Source of the DNA: Mycolicibacter kumamotonensis
GTDB taxonomy: Bacteria; Actinomycetota; Actinomycetes; Mycobacteriales; Mycobacteriaceae
Reading direction: 5' to 3'
DNA: 64,000 bases
Assembly (NCBI RefSeq): GCF_002086285.1
Contig: NZ_MVHU01000009.1
Span: 62,001 to 126,000 of the forward strand
Every line of letters begins with the position of its first letter. Within the stretch, counting starts at the first letter, position 1. This document shows positions 1 through 8,464 of this stretch, piece after piece. The translations under genes were made by a program, and so were the position numbers. The notes beneath the pieces are model-generated. The model had not been told where the DNA came from. It did no database searches and worked only from the letters and a program-made list of their open reading frames with translations.

Positions 1-635
1 TCGAGGTCCGGCCACTGGTGATGACCTCCGGCGAGGAGGTGCAGAACCAGGTGTTCTTCGACTCGGTGCGAGTGCCCAAGGCCAACGTGCTGGGCCGGAT
101 CGACGACGGGTGGACCGTCGCGAAATACCTGCTCAACTTCGAGCGGGGCGGTGCGATGGCCCCGATGCTGCAGGTGTGGGCGGACGCGGTCGCCGAACAG
201 GCTGCCGGACAACCCGGTCCGGACGGCACCCCGCTGGCCGACGATCCGGGATTCCGGCTGCGGCTGGCCGATGCCCGGGTCCGCACCGACATCTTGGAGA
301 TCCTGGAGTTCCGCACCATCGCCGCGCTGGCCAAGGGCCACAATCCGGGACCCGCGGCCTCGATGCTGAAGATCCTGGGCACCGAGCTGAGCCAGGCGAT
401 CACCGAACTGGCGCTGGAGGCGGCCGGCCCGCGCGGCCGGATCTACCAGCCGCACGCGACCATGCCCGGTGGTCCGGTGCCCGACTACGTCCCGCCGGCA
501 AGCGGCTACGTCAGTGGCCAACCGTGGCAGGCGGTGGCCCCGCTGCGCTATTTCAACGACCGTGCCGGATCGATCTACGCCGGAAGCAACGAGATTCAGC
601 GCAACATTCTGGCCAAAGCAGCACTGGGGTTATAG
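1..635 (+). CDS. acyl-CoA dehydrogenase, 5'-truncated by window edge
   Basis: C-terminal part of an acyl-CoA dehydrogenase (FAD-dependent alpha,beta-desaturation of acyl-CoA). The frame is open from base 3, and the conserved middle-domain text EVQNQVFFDSVRVP with the FERGG helix shows that the N-terminal half lies outside the window. The C-terminus reads IYAGSNEIQRNIL, the usual end of the family. The residue aligned with the SCAD/MCAD catalytic Glu is Ala, so the base must sit elsewhere, as in isovaleryl-CoA-type enzymes, or in a partner subunit. The stop codon TAG is followed at once by the ATG of a second, divergent dehydrogenase. Such adjacent pairs commonly form alpha2beta2 enzymes in mycobacterial steroid and branched-acid catabolism; that role is inferred. 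Confidence 0.9.
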   Translation, partial: EVRPLVMTSGEEVQNQVFFDSVRVPKANVLGRIDDGWTVAKYLLNFERGGAMAPMLQVWADAVAEQAAGQPGPDGTPLADDPGFRLRLADARVRTDILEILEFRTIAALAKGHNPGPAASMLKILGTELSQAITELALEAAGPRGRIYQPHATMPGGPVPDYVPPASGYVSGQPWQAVAPLRYFNDRAGSIYAGSNEIQRNILAKAALGL

Positions 636-1781
636 ATGGACTTCTCCTTCACCGATGAGCAGGAACTGCTGCGAGCGACCGTCGGCAAGTTCCTCGCCGA
701 ACGCTACGACTTGGAGAAGAGCCGGGCAGCCGCCAAGACGGGAGCCGGCTGGCAACCGCACATCTGGCGCGCCTTCGCCGAGGACCTCGGCATCCTCGGC
801 GCGACGCTGCCCGAGAACGTCGGCGGGCTCGGCGGCGGCCCGGTCGAGCTGATGATCATCACTGAGGCGCTCGGGCACGCGCTGGTGATCGAACCCTTCG
901 TGGAGACCGTCGTTCTCGCCGGCGGGCTGCTGCAAGGCGTCGGCGGTCCGCGGGCCGAGCAGCTCTTGGAGCGGATCGCGAGCGGGCAGGCCGTCGTTGC
1001 GGTGGCCGCCGAGGAGCCGACGTCGGCGGGGACGTGGCATGACGTGGCCACCACCGCACGCTGCGACGGCGACCACTGGGTGCTCGACGGAGCCAAGGTC
1101 GCGGTGTCGTCGGCACCGATCGCCACCCATCTGCTGGTGACGGCGCGGACGTCGGGCGCCCAGCGCGATACCAGCGGGATCTCGCTGTTTCTGCTCGAAT
1201 TCGATGCCACGGCACCGGGTCTCGGCGTCGAATCGTTGCGCACCATCGACGACCGTCGCGCCGCCGATCTGGTGCTCGACGGACTGCGCCTGCCCGCTGA
1301 GGCACTGCTGGGCACCGCGGATCAGGCCTGGCCGGCGCTGGAGCACACCATCGATGTGGCCACCGCGGCGATCGTGTCCGAGGCGGTGGGCTGCCTGCGG
1401 CGGGTGCTGGCCGACACCGTCGACTACACCAAGCAGCGTCAGCAGTTCGGCCAGCCCATCTCCTCGTTCCAGGTGTTGCAGCACCGGATGGTGGACATGT
1501 ATCTGGAGGTCGAGCAGGCCGTCGCCGCACAGCACTTGGCGATGATGAAGCTCGACGCGGACGGGCAGGACCGTGCCCGGGCGGTCTCGGCGGCCAAGGC
1601 GACGGTCGCTCGTGTCGCCCGGTTCGTCGGGCAGAGCGCGGTGCAGCTACACGGCGGGATGGGGATGACCGAGGAATTGGCGGTCGGCCATTACTTCAAA
1701 CGGCTCACCGCCATCGAGTATCAGTTCGGTTCCCGCGACCGGCACCTGTCCCGGTATGCGGCTCTGACGGCAACCCGGTAA
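636..1781 (+). CDS. acyl-CoA dehydrogenase, partner subunit
   Basis: 381 residues, the full length of a single-domain acyl-CoA dehydrogenase. It starts FTDEQELLRATVGKFL (N-terminal helical domain), contains the middle beta-domain near residues 115-225, and ends with VQLHGGMGMTEE and YFKRLTAIEYQFG. The usual C-terminal Y-(E/A)-G-T-S-E motif is absent, which fits the structural subunit of a heteromeric dehydrogenase. The start ATG abuts the stop of the upstream dehydrogenase with no gap, so the two are probably translationally coupled. Substrate is unknown; nothing nearby identifies it. Confidence 0.9.
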   Translation: MDFSFTDEQELLRATVGKFLAERYDLEKSRAAAKTGAGWQPHIWRAFAEDLGILGATLPENVGGLGGGPVELMIITEALGHALVIEPFVETVVLAGGLLQGVGGPRAEQLLERIASGQAVVAVAAEEPTSAGTWHDVATTARCDGDHWVLDGAKVAVSSAPIATHLLVTARTSGAQRDTSGISLFLLEFDATAPGLGVESLRTIDDRRAADLVLDGLRLPAEALLGTADQAWPALEHTIDVATAAIVSEAVGCLRRVLADTVDYTKQRQQFGQPISSFQVLQHRMVDMYLEVEQAVAAQHLAMMKLDADGQDRARAVSAAKATVARVARFVGQSAVQLHGGMGMTEELAVGHYFKRLTAIEYQFGSRDRHLSRYAALTATR

Positions 1782-1809
1782 CGCACCGTTCCTCCGGTAA
1801 CGTCGGTGC

Positions 1810-3192
1810 ATGGGCCTGGTCTATTCCAGCACCGTCGAGGCGTCACCGACCGAGGTCTTCGCCTGGCATGAGCGGCCGGGTGCGTTCAGCCGGTTGAACC
1901 CGCCGTGGCAGGCGATGCATCTGGTCACCGAAGCCGCCTCGCTACGCGATGGCACGGCCGAGCTGGCGCTTCCGGGCGGACTTCGCTGGATCGCCGAGCA
2001 CCAGCCCGAGGGCTACGACCCGCCGCGACGTTTCGTCGATGCGCTCGGCGGCCGCGGCCTCGCGTCGCTGCCGGCCCGGTTGGCGGTGAAGTGGCGGCAC
2101 ACCCACCAGTTCGACGATCTGGGCGACGGTAGAACACGGATGACCGATGTGGTCGACACCGCGGTGCCCGGGTCGCTGCTGCGGCCGATGTTCGCCTATC
2201 GGCACCGCCAGCTTGCCGACGACCTCGACGCCCACCAGCGTGCCACCGCAGCGGGCCTGCCGCCGATTACGGTGGCGGTTACCGGCTCATCGGGGCTCGT
2301 CGGTTCGGCCTTGACCGCGTTCTTGAGCACCGGGGGCCATCGGGTGATCCGGCTGGTGCGACATGCGCCCGGCCATCCCGGCGAGCGGCGCTGGAACCCC
2401 GACGATCCAGATCCTGACCTGTTGGCCGGTGTCGATGCGGTGATCCATCTGGCCGGCGCCTCGATCGCGGGACGGTTCACCGCCGGGCACCGCCGTGCGA
2501 TCCGGGACAGCAGAATCGGCCCGACCCGCAAGCTCGCCGAGTTGGTCGGCGGGCAGACGCCCGGACCGACCGCGCTGATCTGCGCATCAGCGGTCGGTTA
2601 CTACGGCTACGACCGTGGCGACGAGATCCTCACCGAAGACAGCCGGCGCGGGGAGGGATTTCTCGCCGACGTCGTCGCGGACTGGGAAGACGCCCTGGCC
2701 CCGGCCGAGCAGTCCGGCACGCGTGTCGTGCGGATCCGCACCGGCATCGTGCAATCGCCGCGGGGAGGGACACTGCGCCTGATGCGGCCGCTGTTCTCCG
2801 CGGGGTTGGGCGGTCGACTCGGCGACGGCAGGCAATGGCTGTCGTGGATCGGGATCGACGACTTGGTCGATATCTATCACCGCGCCCTATGGGACACCGG
2901 TCTGTCCGGGGCGGTCAATGCCGTCGCCCCGAATCCGTTGCGCAACAGTGACTACACCAAGACACTCGGCCGGGTGCTGCGCCGGCCCACGATTCTGCCG
3001 GTCCCGGCGCTGGGGCCACGATTGCTGCTCGGCGGTCAGGGCGCGCGTGAGCTTGCCTGTGCGAGCCAGCGGGTACTACCGGGGCGCCTAGGCCATGCCG
3101 GACACCGGTTCCGCATGCCCGAACTCGAACAGGTGCTGCGGCATCTGTTGGGCCGGGCCACTACGGCCGGCGATGCTAGGGACGGCGATTGA
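1810..3192 (+). CDS. TIGR01777-family SDR epimerase with N-terminal SRPBCC domain
   Basis: 460 residues in two parts. Residues 1-145 resemble an SRPBCC/START-like ligand-binding domain (LVYSSTVEASPTEVFAWHERPG). From about residue 152 a Rossmann fold begins with VAVTGSSGLVGSALTAFL, followed by GVDAVIHLAGASI, SAVGYYGYDRGDEILTE and a C-terminal VNAVAPNPLRNSDYTKTLG block, all typical of the TIGR01777 extended-SDR family. Mycobacteria carry the same fusion. The substrate of the family is unknown. The 3' end overlaps the convergent TspO gene by 17 bases. Confidence 0.9.
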   Translation: MGLVYSSTVEASPTEVFAWHERPGAFSRLNPPWQAMHLVTEAASLRDGTAELALPGGLRWIAEHQPEGYDPPRRFVDALGGRGLASLPARLAVKWRHTHQFDDLGDGRTRMTDVVDTAVPGSLLRPMFAYRHRQLADDLDAHQRATAAGLPPITVAVTGSSGLVGSALTAFLSTGGHRVIRLVRHAPGHPGERRWNPDDPDPDLLAGVDAVIHLAGASIAGRFTAGHRRAIRDSRIGPTRKLAELVGGQTPGPTALICASAVGYYGYDRGDEILTEDSRRGEGFLADVVADWEDALAPAEQSGTRVVRIRTGIVQSPRGGTLRLMRPLFSAGLGGRLGDGRQWLSWIGIDDLVDIYHRALWDTGLSGAVNAVAPNPLRNSDYTKTLGRVLRRPTILPVPALGPRLLLGGQGARELACASQRVLPGRLGHAGHRFRMPELEQVLRHLLGRATTAGDARDGD

Positions 3193-3664
3193 GTACCGCG
3201 ATGTGCCCGGACAGCACGGTGGCAAATGCGCACCACATCGGATACAGCACGAGTGGTAGAGCACGCGCGCCCCGAACAGCGATCGCGCGGCGCGCCAGAT
3301 CGGCGCTGCTCGCCGTCAGCGCCGCACTGACCAGCGCCGACGACCCGAAGCGGCGCTGATTGAAGAACACCCACGACCAACCTGCATTGAGAATCAGGTT
3401 CATCACCAGCGCGATCTGGTACGCCCGACGCCTGCTGACCGCGCCTCGCGTGTTCAATTGATCGATGGTGGATGCCGACACGGCGGCGATGTCGGCGTAC
3501 AGCGCCGGCCAGACCACCGGGAAGGCTTGGGGCGGTGGTTGATAGGCGGGCTTGCGCAGCTGCCTATACCAGCCGGATCCAACCTCCGGCGTGGTAGCGC
3601 GGGATCCGACGGCAGCGGCCACGGCCACTGCCGAACCGGTGCCCAGCAAGGTGGAAATGCGCAC
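3176..3664 (-). CDS. TspO/MBR family membrane protein
   Basis: About 162 residues with five hydrophobic segments. Family signatures are visible: GWYRQLRKPAYQPPPQAFP in the first loop, VVWPALY, NLILNAGWSWVFFNQRR, and YPMWCAFATVLSGHIAVLN at the end. TspO proteins bind tetrapyrroles and affect stress responses; the physiological role here is unknown. The GTG at 3664 is preceded by AAGGAG at ideal spacing, so it is preferred over an upstream in-frame TTG at 3682. Confidence 0.88.
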   Translation of the reverse strand: MRISTLLGTGSAVAVAAAVGSRATTPEVGSGWYRQLRKPAYQPPPQAFPVVWPALYADIAAVSASTIDQLNTRGAVSRRRAYQIALVMNLILNAGWSWVFFNQRRFGSSALVSAALTASSADLARRAIAVRGARALPLVLYPMWCAFATVLSGHIAVLNRRP

Positions 3665-3757
3665 GTGGCTCCTTAAGGTCAATGATGTTTCGTTACGGGT
3701 ACCGCAATCTCGTTGCGGCGAAACAACGGAATGGTTGTGCAGTGTCGGCCGAGCCGG

Positions 3758-5434
3758 TCAGGCCGGCGAGAGTGGCAACCGCAGCGCGCCGGGGGCGTGC
3801 TCGGGCACGGTCGGGAATCGGGGAAACACCGGCGCGATGCGCCGGTAGGGCTCTCCGAGTGGCGGGCGGGGGTCCGGGTCGCCGTTGTTGGGCCACAACG
3901 CCATGGCGCGTTCAGCTTGCGCGGTGATAGTGAAGGAGGGGTTGACGCCCAGGTTGGCGGTGATCGCCGACCCGTCGACGACGTGGATTCCGGGGTGTCC
4001 GTACGCCCGCTGGTAGGGGTCGATGACACCGCTTTGCGCGGACTCACCGATCGGGCAGCCACCGATGAAGTGCGCGGTCAGCGGGATGTTGAGCGCGTCG
4101 AGGTAGGTGCCGCCGGCGAACCCACCCACCTTTTCGGCCATCCGGCGTGCGACATCGTGGGCGATCGGGATCCAGTCCGGGTTCGGCTCCCCGTCCCCCT
4201 GTTTGGTGGTCATCCGGGTGCCGAACACGCCGCGCTTGCGGTAGGTGGTCAGCGAGTTGTCCAGTGACTGCATCACCAGGATGATGATCGAATGTTCCGA
4301 GGCGCCGCGCGGGAACATGCTGCGCAGCAGCAGACCCGGGTGCCGCATGATGGTCAGCAGCAGCCGCGCGAAACGCCATGGGCCGCCGTCGATCAGATGG
4401 GTCCCCATCATCGAGAGCAGGTTGGATCCCTTGCCGTAGCGGCACACTTCGACGTGGGTGTTGGCCTCGGGGTGGATCGACGAGGTGATCGCCACCCCCT
4501 GGGCGAAGTCGTTTCGGTCGGGTGCCAGAACGACCGGCACCTCTTCGGAGTTGGTGCGGGTCAACTCTCCCAGCCGCGGCGACAGGTGCGGCAGTGATCC
4601 GGTGTCTCGCAGCTTGTGCAGGAGCCGCTGGGTGCCCAGCGACGCCGCGGCGAAGACCACCTGGCGTGCGGTGAAATCCCGTTTGTGCCTGCGTATCCAC
4701 GCCCCGGTCCGCACGGTGCTGATGACATAGCCGCCGTCGCGCGGGCGCACGTCGGTGACCATGGTCAGCGGGTGGATCCGGGCTCCGGCGTGTTCGGCCA
4801 GATACAGGTAGTTGGTCTCGGTGGTGTTCTTGGCGTTGTGCGGGCAGCCGGTGAAGCATTGCGCGCAAGCGATGCAGCCGGTGCGGGCGGGCCCGGCGCC
4901 GCCGAAGAACGGATCCTCGACGGTCTTGCCGGGCTCATCGCCGAAGAACACCCCGACGTTGGTGGGGTGGTAGGTGTCTTCGACCCCCAGATCGCGGGCC
5001 ACCGCCAGCAACACCTCGTCGGCCGGGGTGGTGTGCGGGGTGGGCGTCACCCCGAGCATCCGCCGCGCCTGCTCGTAGTACGGTGCGAGCTCGGATTTCC
5101 AGTCGGTGATGTGTGCCCACTGCGGGTCGGTGTAGAACCGTTCCAGCGGTTCGTAGAGGGTGTTGCCGTAGATCAGCGACCCACCGCCGACTCCGACGGC
5201 GCTCGCGATGAACGTCTTGCCGAGCACGGTAAGGCGTTGCGGGCCGAAGCAGCCCAGTCTCGGCGCCCACATGGCCTTGCGGACGTGCCAGTTGTTGGGC
5301 GGGAAATCGGTCAGCGCCCACCGCCGGCCCATGTCCAGCACGCCGACCCGGTACCCCTTCTCGGTCAGCCGCAGCGCCGCCACACTGCCACCGAAACCGG
5401 AGCCGATCACCACCACGTCGTAGTCATATGTCAT
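3758..5434 (-). CDS. GMC-family oxidoreductase, cholesterol oxidase (ChoD)-like
   Basis: 558 residues from the ATG at 5434 (an upstream in-frame extension is Cys-rich nonsense overlapping the preceding gene). The N-terminus has the FAD dinucleotide fold (VVVIGSGFGGSVAALRLTEK), then GVGGGSLIYGNTLY, a Cys-rich stretch around CIACAQCFTGCPHNAKN, and the C-terminal GMC block HVVDGSAITANLGVNPS. From memory it is clearly similar along its length to mycobacterial ChoD (Rv3409c), a sterol 3-beta-oxidase-like protein whose true substrate in mycobacteria is debated. It overlaps the upstream membrane-protein gene by 11 bases, suggesting one transcript. Confidence 0.87.
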   Translation of the reverse strand: MTYDYDVVVIGSGFGGSVAALRLTEKGYRVGVLDMGRRWALTDFPPNNWHVRKAMWAPRLGCFGPQRLTVLGKTFIASAVGVGGGSLIYGNTLYEPLERFYTDPQWAHITDWKSELAPYYEQARRMLGVTPTPHTTPADEVLLAVARDLGVEDTYHPTNVGVFFGDEPGKTVEDPFFGGAGPARTGCIACAQCFTGCPHNAKNTTETNYLYLAEHAGARIHPLTMVTDVRPRDGGYVISTVRTGAWIRRHKRDFTARQVVFAAASLGTQRLLHKLRDTGSLPHLSPRLGELTRTNSEEVPVVLAPDRNDFAQGVAITSSIHPEANTHVEVCRYGKGSNLLSMMGTHLIDGGPWRFARLLLTIMRHPGLLLRSMFPRGASEHSIIILVMQSLDNSLTTYRKRGVFGTRMTTKQGDGEPNPDWIPIAHDVARRMAEKVGGFAGGTYLDALNIPLTAHFIGGCPIGESAQSGVIDPYQRAYGHPGIHVVDGSAITANLGVNPSFTITAQAERAMALWPNNGDPDPRPPLGEPYRRIAPVFPRFPTVPEHAPGALRLPLSPA

Positions 5435-5867
5435 TGCGGTCCTCGGTGGCGTGGCTGCGTGCGGGGATGAGCAAGAGCAGCGACAGCACCAGCAGCAGGC
5501 TGAGACTGACCACGTTGAGCACCGCGTCAAGCCGGCCGTACATGTGCAGCATGCCGAGGTGGTAGATCAGGTGCAGCACATTGAAAACCGACCAGCTCAC
5601 CGCCGTGATCACCACGACGGGGCGGTTGCGCAGGTAGTACAGCGCCAAGGCGCTGAGCGCCGCGAAACCCAAGAAGAGGGAGCCGACGTCCTTGACGAAA
5701 TGCTCGTTGTACGGGCCGAGCACCGGCAACCAATGCATGCCCATTCCAGGAAACGTGCTGTACCAGTTCAGCGGCGCGAAATAGGCCCAAACACCCAGGC
5801 TGAGCGCGACGATCGTCAGCAGGATCAGGCATACGCGATGCACGATGAGGTTCATACCGTGCATCAT
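5424..5867 (-). CDS. small four-helix membrane protein, unknown function
   Basis: 147 residues with four predicted membrane helices (around residues 8-30, 60-78, 84-106 and 117-136) and short charged ends. No catalytic motif is recognised. It lies directly upstream of, and overlaps, the ChoD-like oxidoreductase gene, so it is likely co-expressed with it. Two ATG codons at the start and another at residue 5 leave the exact N-terminus open. Confidence 0.7.
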   Translation of the reverse strand: MMHGMNLIVHRVCLILLTIVALSLGVWAYFAPLNWYSTFPGMGMHWLPVLGPYNEHFVKDVGSLFLGFAALSALALYYLRNRPVVVITAVSWSVFNVLHLIYHLGMLHMYGRLDAVLNVVSLSLLLVLSLLLLIPARSHATEDRNDI

Positions 5868-5923
5868 GTCTTGCCCGCTCCGCCGGTAAGGGCGATATTC
5901 AGGGGATTCGTCTGGAGGATGCC

Positions 5924-6484
5924 ATGACCGACCGCTATGCCATCCCGCCCGCCGACGTGTTGCGGGCGCGCGAGAAGCTCGTCCTCGACCACTTCCACGA
6001 CGAGGTCCGCCATGCCTGGGATGACGTGCTGGCCACGTTTCCGCACCCGCACTACGAGATCATCCCGACTCTGACCGTGCACGACGGTGACGCCGAGGTC
6101 CGGGAGTACTACCGCGACACCCGCGTCGCCTTCCCCGACCAGGACCACGAGATGATCGCGCTGCGGCACAGCGCCGACGCGGTGATCGTCGAATTCTGGC
6201 TTCTCGGCACGCATTTGGGGCCGCTGGGCGATATTCCGGCAACCGGCTCACGGCACCGCACCCGGATGACCGCCTACTTCGTCTTCGACGAGAACGAGAG
6301 CCTGGTCGCCGAGCGGATCTACTTCGACACGTTGTCGATGCTCAAGCAGCTCATCGGAGGGCTCAACCTACGCGATCCGCGCAACTGGCCGTTGGTGATC
6401 CGCGGGGTGCGCGGCCTGCTCAGGATGTCCGCCGAGCCCGCCCCGGTGCTGGTGAACACCCCGGCCGTCGACCTGGCGGGATGA
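5924..6484 (+). CDS. SnoaL/NTF2-like ester-cyclase-type protein
   Basis: 186 residues preceded by a GGAGG ribosome-binding site. The pattern of an N-terminal helix pair, HDGDAEVREYYRDTRVAFPDQ and RTRMTAYFVFDENESLVAERIYFD matches the SnoaL-like polyketide cyclase branch of the NTF2 fold (conserved Phe-Pro-Asp and the late Glu-x-x-Tyr-Phe-Asp). Enzymatic activity is not established for most members. It is divergent from the ChoD-like pair, with about 55 bases between them. Confidence 0.78.
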   Translation: MTDRYAIPPADVLRAREKLVLDHFHDEVRHAWDDVLATFPHPHYEIIPTLTVHDGDAEVREYYRDTRVAFPDQDHEMIALRHSADAVIVEFWLLGTHLGPLGDIPATGSRHRTRMTAYFVFDENESLVAERIYFDTLSMLKQLIGGLNLRDPRNWPLVIRGVRGLLRMSAEPAPVLVNTPAVDLAG

Positions 6485-6558
6485 AATGGCCTGCTCCAGC
6501 AGCGCCGAACAGGCGCTGACGGCCGACCATCACCGGAGTGGCTGACACCAACGCCCGC

Positions 6559-6598
6559 GTAGCAAGCGGTAGCACCAGGTAGCACAACCACGTATAGT
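6559..6598 (+). promoter_or_regulatory. vapBC promoter with three 10-bp-phased GTAGCA iterons
   Basis: GTAGCA occurs at 6559, 6569 and 6579, exactly one helical turn apart, followed by a TATAGT hexamer at 6593-6598. The ATG of the antitoxin lies at 6605, about where transcription would start from this -10 box, so the mRNA is probably leaderless. The iterons cover the expected -35 position, as expected for an antitoxin autorepression operator. Confidence 0.6.
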
Positions 6599-6604
6599 TG
6601 TTCC

Positions 6605-6874
6605 ATGCCCGCTCAGCCTGAGATCACCCAACGTGACCTGCGGAACCGGTCGAAGGAGATCATGGATGCCGTCCAGCGCGGCCAAGCGTTCACCGTCACC
6701 CGAGATGGTCATCAGATCGGCGAATTGGTTCCGCTACGCGGCCGTAAGCGGTTCGTGTCCCGCACGGAGTTCGCGGCGATGTCACGCGGCGCTCCGGCCA
6801 TTTCGATAGACGCATTCCGCGCCGACCAAGATGCCCTGGCCAACCAGGATGTAAGCGATCCGTATGCCCGCTGA
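6605..6874 (+). CDS. vapB: VapB-type antitoxin (Phd/YefM-like)
   Basis: 89 residues. The N-terminal part ITQRDLRNRSKEIMDAVQRG followed by FTVTRDGHQIGELVPL is the Phd/YefM DNA-binding fold that autoregulates type II toxin-antitoxin operons; the C-terminal half, with ISIDAFRADQ, would wrap the toxin. Its stop overlaps the start of the PIN-domain toxin by 11 bases. No Shine-Dalgarno sequence is visible and the start is likely leaderless. Which of the many mycobacterial vapB families it belongs to cannot be told. Confidence 0.87.
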   Translation: MPAQPEITQRDLRNRSKEIMDAVQRGQAFTVTRDGHQIGELVPLRGRKRFVSRTEFAAMSRGAPAISIDAFRADQDALANQDVSDPYAR

Positions 6875-7328
6875 GCATGAACAGGGACTCCTCGACACCA
6901 ACATCATGATCCTGCGCCGGTGGATCGACCCGCAGCAGCTACCCGAGGCGATGGCGATCAGCGCGATAACCCTGGCGGAGCTGTCGGCTGGACCGCACGA
7001 GGTGCGCCGAAACGACGAGCAGGACGAGTACGACGAGCCCACCGAGCGGGCCCGCCGCCTAGACGTGCTCCAGCGTGCCGAGAACGAGTTCGACCCGATC
7101 CCCTTCACCGCGGAGTCCGCACGGATCTACGGCCGGTTGTGCGCTGCGGTCATCAGTGCGGGGCGCAAACCGCGCCGCCGAGTCGCCGATCTGATGATCG
7201 CCGCAGTTGCGGTCGCCGAAGATCTTCCCTTGTTCACCACCAACGCCGAAGACTTCCGGGGGCTGGACGAATTGCTGACTGTGGTTCCGGTATCACGGCC
7301 CGATGTGTCGGGACGTCACACGAGCTGA
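6864..7328 (+). CDS. vapC: VapC PIN-domain ribonuclease toxin
   Basis: 154 residues of PIN-domain ribonuclease. Acidic residues expected for Mg2+ coordination are visible: Asp in GLLDTNIMILRRW near residue 11, Glu in ISAITLAELSAG, Asp in RRVADLMIAAVA, and the terminal TTNAEDFRGL. VapC toxins cleave tRNA or rRNA; the target here is unknown. It is fused by overlap to the antitoxin gene and the pair stands alone between unrelated genes, like a mobile module. Confidence 0.9.
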   Translation: MPAEHEQGLLDTNIMILRRWIDPQQLPEAMAISAITLAELSAGPHEVRRNDEQDEYDEPTERARRLDVLQRAENEFDPIPFTAESARIYGRLCAAVISAGRKPRRRVADLMIAAVAVAEDLPLFTTNAEDFRGLDELLTVVPVSRPDVSGRHTS

Positions 7329-7391
7329 TCCGAACCGCAGGCCCTGATCCCCACCCCCCGGGCTCTGGGGTACCGCAATCCAAGCGAGTTC

Positions 7392-8432
7392 TCAGTCGAG
7401 GACCACCACCATCTTTCCGCCGGCTTCCCCTGCTTCCATGACCCGATGCGCCTCGCGGATCTGGTCGAAGGAGAAGACATGCGAGGGGGCGGCCTGCAAG
7501 CGGCCGTCGCGCACCTTGTCGGCGATGTCCTGCAGCGGGACATCCGATAACGCGAACCCCGGGGTGCCGAACACGAAGCTGCCGAAAAAGCTGAGATTGA
7601 CCCCGCTGGCCATCTGCAGCAGCGGGTTGAAGTCCGCGATCGGGTCCAGTCCGCCGAGCCAGCCGGCCAGACACGCCGTGCCGCCCCGGCGCAGCATGCT
7701 CAAGGAGTCCAGAATCGTGCTGTTGCCCACGAGATCGAGGACGGCGTCCACCTGTTTGGCTTCGGCGATGTGGGCACCCAGATCGGGAGTCTCCAGCTCG
7801 GCACGGTCAGCGCCGAGCGAGGTCAGCAGCTCGAATCGGTCGCGGTTACGCGTGGTTGCGATGACGTGCGCTTGCGCTTCCACGGCCAGTTTCACTGCCG
7901 CCTGGCCGAAAGACGATGTCGCCCCGCGAATCACGATGGTCTGCCCCGCGGTCAGGCTGAGGTTGCGGAACAGGCAGGTCCAGGCGGTGGCGTAGGTTTC
8001 CGGCAACGCGGCGAGCTGATCCCACGGCAGTTCTGATTCGATCAGCGCGACATTGCCGGCGCGCACCCGGGTGAATTGTGCGTAGCTGCCGTTGATGGTG
8101 CGGCCGAGCCCGCCCATCAGGGCCGCGACCTTGGCGCCGACCGGGAATTCTCCTCCGGGGCAGGAATCGACGATGCCGACGCACTCTATGCCGCTGACTT
8201 CTGCGGCCTCGGCCCATTCGCCCCGACGCATGTGCATTTCCGCGTGGTTGATGCCGAATCCCTTGACCCTGATCACCACCTCACCCTGTTTGGGCAGGGG
8301 CTTGGGGATCTCGGTGTAGGCCAAAGCCTCCAGTCCCCCGAAGCCGTTGAGCACAATCGCCCGCATGGTCGGGCCGCCGGCGGCTTCTCGCACCACCGCG
8401 GGTTGAGTCGGGATCGTTGAGGTCGTAGCCAT
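7392..8432 (-). CDS. zinc-less MDR-type alcohol dehydrogenase / NADPH:quinone reductase-like
   Basis: 346 residues from the ATG at 8432, which follows an AGGAG ribosome-binding site; a longer frame upstream is not supported. MDR fold: catalytic-domain start RAIVLNGFGGLEALAYTEIP, GFGINHAEMHMRRGE, and a nucleotide-binding segment IVIRGATSSFGQAAVKLAVE with NADP-type spacing. The structural-zinc cysteines are absent, which points to the quinone/enone reductase branch. It is the last gene of a leftward operon with a HAD dehalogenase-like and an alpha/beta-hydrolase gene. Confidence 0.85.
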   Translation of the reverse strand: MATTSTIPTQPAVVREAAGGPTMRAIVLNGFGGLEALAYTEIPKPLPKQGEVVIRVKGFGINHAEMHMRRGEWAEAAEVSGIECVGIVDSCPGGEFPVGAKVAALMGGLGRTINGSYAQFTRVRAGNVALIESELPWDQLAALPETYATAWTCLFRNLSLTAGQTIVIRGATSSFGQAAVKLAVEAQAHVIATTRNRDRFELLTSLGADRAELETPDLGAHIAEAKQVDAVLDLVGNSTILDSLSMLRRGGTACLAGWLGGLDPIADFNPLLQMASGVNLSFFGSFVFGTPGFALSDVPLQDIADKVRDGRLQAAPSHVFSFDQIREAHRVMEAGEAGGKMVVVLD

Positions 8433-8464
8433 GGTGGATCTCCTCTGAATAGTGTTGATGTGCT

